Source of the DNA: Methylococcaceae bacterium
Lineage (GTDB): Bacteria; Pseudomonadota; Gammaproteobacteria; Methylococcales; Methylomonadaceae
NCBI GenBank assembly: GCA_030699345.1
Contig: JAUYMX010000541.1
Span: forward strand, 1 to 27,883
Reading direction: 5' to 3'
DNA: 27,883 nucleotides
This document shows positions 24,743-27,883 of the stretch, piece after piece; the first letter of the stretch is position 1, and each line of letters starts with the position of its first letter. The notes below the pieces were generated by a model. The model was not told the origin of the DNA. It saw only the letters and a list, made by a program, of their open reading frames with translations, and searched no databases. The position numbers and the translations under genes were made by a program.

Positions 24743-25357
24743 ATGGGGAAACATTTTCTGATTTGGCTGATGATTATGTTTTTTACGCCACTGGCGCTGC
24801 CGGCACTTTTAAGTCCGAAAACCCTATCAGGGTATATCAGGCAAGACTACAATGGAGCCATCACAATATTGGGTGGTAAAGAACAGATAAACTTGGAATT
24901 AATCGCTTTATATAAAAAAAATCTAACGGCTATTGCGGCCTTCGCAAATGAATTTAGAGATCGGCATGACGATTCGGATAAATTCCGAAATAGTGGTGAT
25001 CATATCGGAGAAGCCATAGCGGATATTCCGGGTGATTGGGCCGCCTCAGTAAAATTGCAAGCCTACAGTACCGCGCTACGTGTAGTGATCTTGACGAAGT
25101 GGGGAATCTGGTTGGTATTGCCAATGGTAATGGGCTTGGTAGTCGGTGTATTGGAGCGAAGATTAAAATTAGACACCTTCAGTCCGCCGATCCCTCCGAT
25201 TTACAATACATCGGCGCACATGCTGTTGGCGTTAAGCTGCATGTTACTTTTATGGCTGATTTGTCCAATTCCCATACCTTTGTCAATCATACCGACAATT
25301 GCAGTGCTGATCAGTATTTTTATCAGCTTGGCAATTGCAAATTATCCGAATTATTAA
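24743..25357 (+). CDS. DUF4400 / TraJ-like conjugative element membrane protein
   Basis: A 204-aa inner-membrane protein. An N-terminal hydrophobic segment (5-25) precedes a soluble loop of about 80 residues (helical, with GDHIGEAIADIPGDWA). Three or so further segments follow (about 115-137, 155-172 and 178-198). Topology, length and position after traD fit the DUF4400 family of integrative conjugative element membrane proteins, including TraJ of SXT. It starts five bases after the previous gene. It is the last transfer-type gene before the element end; its stop overlaps that of the convergent integrase. In related elements mating-pore genes follow, but here they do not. Confidence 0.65.
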   Translation: MGKHFLIWLMIMFFTPLALPALLSPKTLSGYIRQDYNGAITILGGKEQINLELIALYKKNLTAIAAFANEFRDRHDDSDKFRNSGDHIGEAIADIPGDWAASVKLQAYSTALRVVILTKWGIWLVLPMVMGLVVGVLERRLKLDTFSPPIPPIYNTSAHMLLALSCMLLLWLICPIPIPLSIIPTIAVLISIFISLAIANYPNY

Positions 25358-26406
25358 ATATCCACATCGCCTGGATTTAGATTGACATAACGCTGAAGTG
25401 TTTTCCATGACTCATGAAGAGTTACTTGCTGCACCTCAGGTATGCTCAATTTGCGCCGGCCATTGTCATCGACAATTTCTTGTTCGAAAAGACGGCTCGT
25501 TGCTTCATGACGCAAGTCATGAAAATGTAAATCAACAATACCTAACATCTTGCACGCTCTATCGAAGTTCGCCCCAATCGTTTTTGGATTGTAAGGAAAA
25601 ATAAATTCACTCTTGACGGGTTGTCTTTGTACGATTTTCCATGCTGATCGTGGATACTTGAAACGCCTATGGTTGCCAGCCTTAAGCCGAGGATGTTTAG
25701 CGTCGCGTACCAAGCCAGTGGTCTTCTTTGTATCATTATCCGCCCACTCTAAACGCGTTATTTCAGATAGTCTTCGAGCAGAATAAATTGCAAACCACAT
25801 TATCTGCAGCATAGGAATTGATCGCTTACGCCTAGCAAAATAACGTGATAATTCTCTTAATTCTATTTGTGTAGGACGCCGTTCTCTTTCGACAGATTTT
25901 CCAATCAATTTTTCACGCCATAATGTTTCGTAAGCATCATCAAACACAGCAAGATCAAAAGTAAAGCCATTGACAGAGCGCATGGTTCTAATAGCTGTTT
26001 TAAGCCAAATTACATCGTTTTTAACGGTCTGTGGCTTGGCTTCCTTGTTACGCTCAATGCAATGGGCGATCAGGATTTGTGCAGTTAGCTCTGATATATC
26101 AAGCTCAGCAAGGGAATAATTCAATAATCGAGCTAAGTCGTAGTTCTTTGAGCGTCCATAGTTATGACCAAATTGCGAAATGTAATCTTGGATCACCTTA
26201 GAAATTTTAAGCGGCTTTTGTTTTGGCTTAAATACTTTTTGTGCAGATAGCTCAGCTTCTCGTTTTGTCGCCCACACTTTGGCCAAAGACTTGGAGTCAA
26301 ACGTCTCTGATTCCATGTGAACAATGTTGCCGTTTTTAGCAATTCTGATTAGTACCCTGTAGGATATCTTGCCTGACTTTTTTTTGTATTGAGTGATCGT
26401 AGCCAT
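25354..26406 (-). CDS. int: Tyrosine integrase of the dusA-associated element
   Basis: A 350-aa tyrosine recombinase that would integrate and excise the element at dusA. The N-terminus has an AP2-like arm-binding stretch (ITQYKKKSGKISYRVLIRI), followed by a SAM-like core-binding domain. The catalytic residues are Arg in YSARRLSEITRL, His and Arg in HFHDLRHEA, His in VTLHES, and Tyr in LQRYVNLN close to the C-terminus. The ATG at 26406 is preferred over a TTG four codons upstream that lies inside an inverted repeat. The 5' end faces dusA across 92 bases, the usual arrangement of dusA-associated integrases. The 3' end overlaps the DUF4400 stop tail to tail. TGCACAAA-type repeats around the start may be its own binding sites or an operator. 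Confidence 0.9.
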   Translation of the reverse strand: MATITQYKKKSGKISYRVLIRIAKNGNIVHMESETFDSKSLAKVWATKREAELSAQKVFKPKQKPLKISKVIQDYISQFGHNYGRSKNYDLARLLNYSLAELDISELTAQILIAHCIERNKEAKPQTVKNDVIWLKTAIRTMRSVNGFTFDLAVFDDAYETLWREKLIGKSVERERRPTQIELRELSRYFARRKRSIPMLQIMWFAIYSARRLSEITRLEWADNDTKKTTGLVRDAKHPRLKAGNHRRFKYPRSAWKIVQRQPVKSEFIFPYNPKTIGANFDRACKMLGIVDLHFHDLRHEATSRLFEQEIVDDNGRRKLSIPEVQQVTLHESWKTLQRYVNLNPGDVDI

Positions 26407-26408
26407 AA

Positions 26409-26490
26409 AAATGCACAAATTTTAATTTTTGTGCATTTATTGTGCATCTAATATTGTAAAATGTCTAAAAATAACCTAAAAATGTACAAA
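26409..26490. promoter_or_regulatory. TGCACAAA repeat cluster between int and dusA
   Basis: AAATGCACAAA (26409-26419) and its exact inverse TTTGTGCATTT (26428-26438) flank an 8-base AT spacer. A third TTGTGCAT lies at 26440-26447, and a one-mismatch copy AAATGTACAAA at 26480-26490. They cover the int promoter/start region and reach to within ten bases of the dusA ATG. They could be integrase or excisionase arm sites, or an operator for int. Confidence 0.55.
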
Positions 26491-26498
26491 AATAATCA

Positions 26499-27512
26499 AT
26501 GTTAAAATTGTTAGAACCCAATGGATACGCGCTTTTTCCCAGTAAATTCAAAGCTCATCGGTTTTGCGTGGCCCCAATGCTGGATTGGACTGATCGTCAC
26601 TGTCGGTATTTCTATCGATTATTGTCAAAACAGGCCCTGTTATATAGCGAGATGGTAACCACGGGCGCATTAATTCATGGCGATCATCATCGTTTCTTGC
26701 AATTTGATACATCGGAACATCCGGTGGTCTTTCAGCTGGGCGGTAGTAATCCGCGTGAGCTGGGTATAAGCGCACGTATGATCGAGGATTATGGTTATGA
26801 TGAAATTAATCTGAATGTCGGATGCCCCAGTGATCGCGTACAGAATGGCCGTTTTGGAGCGTGTTTGATGGCCGAACCCGAGTTGGTGGCTGATTGTATT
26901 GCGGCAATGCAACAGACGGTTACTATTCCGGTGACGGTTAAATCCAGAATTGGTATTGACGATAAAGATTCTTATGAAGAATTGGTCCATTTCGTTAGTA
27001 CGGTCGCTAATGCCGGCTGCCAAACGTTTATTGTTCATGCTAGGAAAGCTTGGCTAAGTGGCTTGTCGCCCAAACAAAATCGTGATGTTCCGCCGTTGCG
27101 CTACGATGTGGTTTATCAGCTTAAACAGGATTTTCCGCAGCTGAAGATTATTTTAAATGGCGGGCTGACGACCTTGGAACAGGCCGAGGAAAATTTAAAT
27201 AAAGTGGATGGCGTGATGCTGGGGCGGGAGATTTATCACAATCCTTATTTGTTGGCTGAGGTGGATCAACGGTTGTTTGCAGGTGCTGGAGAATTGATTT
27301 CAAGAGAAAAAGTCGTTGAATTATTAATTCCTTACATACAAACGCAACTTAAAGCCGGTGTGCGGCTAAACAGTATATCCCGCCATATATTGGGACTCTT
27401 TCATGGGGCGCCGGGCGCGCGAGGTTGGCGCCGTTATATTAGCGAGCACGCACATAAGCCGGGGGCGGATGAAAATGTGATTTTGCAAGCGTTAAGATTC
27501 ACGTTTCAATGA
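26499..27512 (+). CDS. dusA: tRNA-dihydrouridine(20/20a) synthase DusA
   Basis: A 337-aa flavin enzyme that reduces U20/U20a in the D-loop of tRNAs. Characteristic motifs are RFCVAPMLDWTDRHCRYF (21-38), an EMVTTGAL stretch and LNVGCPSDRVQNGRFGACLM, with catalytic Cys109. Later come the VKSRIGID block, FIVHARKAWL and NGGL. The length matches family norms, so the gene remains intact beside the inserted element. The first ~18 residues before HRFCVAPML are variable and may be supplied by the element end. The start lacks an obvious ribosome binding site. This is chromosomal backbone, followed by folE 41 bases later. Confidence 0.93.
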   Translation: MLKLLEPNGYALFPSKFKAHRFCVAPMLDWTDRHCRYFYRLLSKQALLYSEMVTTGALIHGDHHRFLQFDTSEHPVVFQLGGSNPRELGISARMIEDYGYDEINLNVGCPSDRVQNGRFGACLMAEPELVADCIAAMQQTVTIPVTVKSRIGIDDKDSYEELVHFVSTVANAGCQTFIVHARKAWLSGLSPKQNRDVPPLRYDVVYQLKQDFPQLKIILNGGLTTLEQAEENLNKVDGVMLGREIYHNPYLLAEVDQRLFAGAGELISREKVVELLIPYIQTQLKAGVRLNSISRHILGLFHGAPGARGWRRYISEHAHKPGADENVILQALRFTFQ

Positions 27513-27553
27513 GTTATACTGCGCTACCTTTTTTATGACCAAATAGTGAAACT

Positions 27554-27883
27554 ATGGAAGAGCATTTTGCCAAAATCATCGAAGCAATCGGTGAAGATGT
27601 AACTCGTGAAGGCCTAATCGACACGCCCAAGCGTGCAGCTAAGGCGTTTAAGTTTTTAAACAATGGCTATGACAAGACCTTGGAAGAGGTGCTTAACGGC
27701 GCTATTTTTACTGCCGATACCGAAGATATGGTCATCGTCAAAGATATTGAGCTGTATTCATTATGCGAACATCATTTACTGCCGTTCATAGGTAAGTGTC
27801 ATGTCGGGTATTTACCGAATGGTAAAGTCTTGGGCTTATCCAAGGTGGCTCGAGTGATTGATATGTATGCCCGCCGCCTACAA
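27554..27883 (+). CDS. folE: GTP cyclohydrolase I, N-terminal part (cut by window end)
   Basis: The first 110 residues of FolE, which converts GTP to dihydroneopterin triphosphate for tetrahydrofolate synthesis. Seen are GEDVTREGLIDTPKRAAKAF, the zinc-site motif SLCEHHLLPF with Cys and His ligands, and the start of the KVARVIDMYARRLQ helix. The third zinc ligand and the C-terminus are beyond the window. It is chromosomal backbone downstream of dusA. Confidence 0.93.
   Translation, partial: MEEHFAKIIEAIGEDVTREGLIDTPKRAAKAFKFLNNGYDKTLEEVLNGAIFTADTEDMVIVKDIELYSLCEHHLLPFIGKCHVGYLPNGKVLGLSKVARVIDMYARRLQ

Larger units (their letters stand above)
1..26498. mobile_element. Right part of a dusA-associated integrative element
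   Basis: The stretch left of dusA carries two tyrosine recombinases, a partition cassette, mercury and efflux cargo and SXT/R27-like transfer genes, and it ends with an integrase gene whose 5' end faces dusA. Insertion at the 5' end of dusA is a known niche for integrative elements. The right boundary is approximate because the crossover core may lie inside the first codons of dusA. The left boundary is outside the window. An alternative is several nested insertions, since an IS256-family end and IS21-like repeats are also present. That it is one element is inference. Confidence 0.55.

Noticed and set aside
25036..25380. 114-aa plus-strand frame overlapping the DUF4400 gene
   Set aside because: It is an alternative frame of the membrane protein gene and has no independent support.
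1..27883. CRISPR arrays, tRNA, rRNA and retron-like RNA
   Set aside because: No regularly spaced direct repeats with unique spacers, no tRNA-like cloverleaf and no rRNA or reverse transcriptase was seen on reading both strands.

Overview
The window looks like the right-hand part of an integrative (probably conjugative or mobilizable) element inserted beside the chromosomal dusA gene of a gammaproteobacterium. The chromosomal flank is dusA followed by the start of folE at the right edge. The proteins have a gammaproteobacterial character and composition varies: the left end and the transfer genes are AT-richer, the efflux operon GC-richer. I cannot name a genus; a methanotroph-like relative is only a guess.

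Layout, left to right. (1) Positions 1-139 are the 3' end of an IS256-family insertion sequence. It abuts the open frame of a tyrosine recombinase (to 1422), whose N-terminal domain it appears to have cut. (2) 1451-3508 is a ParA/ParB partition cassette with three copies of a 17-bp palindrome (two before parA, one between parA and parB), which I read as its centromere or operator sites. (3) 3683-5008 is a small mercury cassette: divergent merR, then merT, merP and a Cys-rich GDCCVxC protein. No merA is present. (4) About 800 bp without a recognisable gene is followed by two tandem, mutually related lipoprotein genes (5816-7035). (5) 7397-14867 is a tightly packed operon of response regulator, sensor kinase, TolC-type outer membrane factor, periplasmic adaptor and a 1028-aa RND pump: a self-regulated tripartite efflux system, probably for metals. 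(6) 14868-15353 has no gene but holds degenerate ~24-bp tandem repeats like IS21-family ends. (7) 15354-17802 is a pair for surface polymer O-acetylation, an AlgI-type MBOAT and a membrane-anchored partner. (8) 17901-25357 is a transfer-type operon: HerA/VirB4-like ATPase, bPH2 membrane protein, TraI_2 (MOBH) relaxase-like protein, TraD coupling protein, an unknown protein and a DUF4400 membrane protein. (9) 25354-26406 (minus strand) is a second tyrosine integrase, next to a cluster of TGCACAAA-type repeats and the 5' end of dusA.

How it fits together. The dusA-side integrase would insert and excise the element. ParAB with its palindromes would stabilise an excised or plasmid-like form. The traI-traD-unknown-DUF4400 order matches SXT/R27-type elements, but the mating-pore genes that normally follow are replaced by the integrase and the element end. 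Cargo covers mercury uptake and sensing, an RND efflux operon, lipoproteins and envelope acetylation.

The most striking observation is that the TraI_2 protein aligns well with SXT-type TraI yet has lost most of the conserved histidines and the HD motif of the family. It may be a diverged or non-catalytic relaxase. Family assignments are from memory of conserved motifs and no searches were run.
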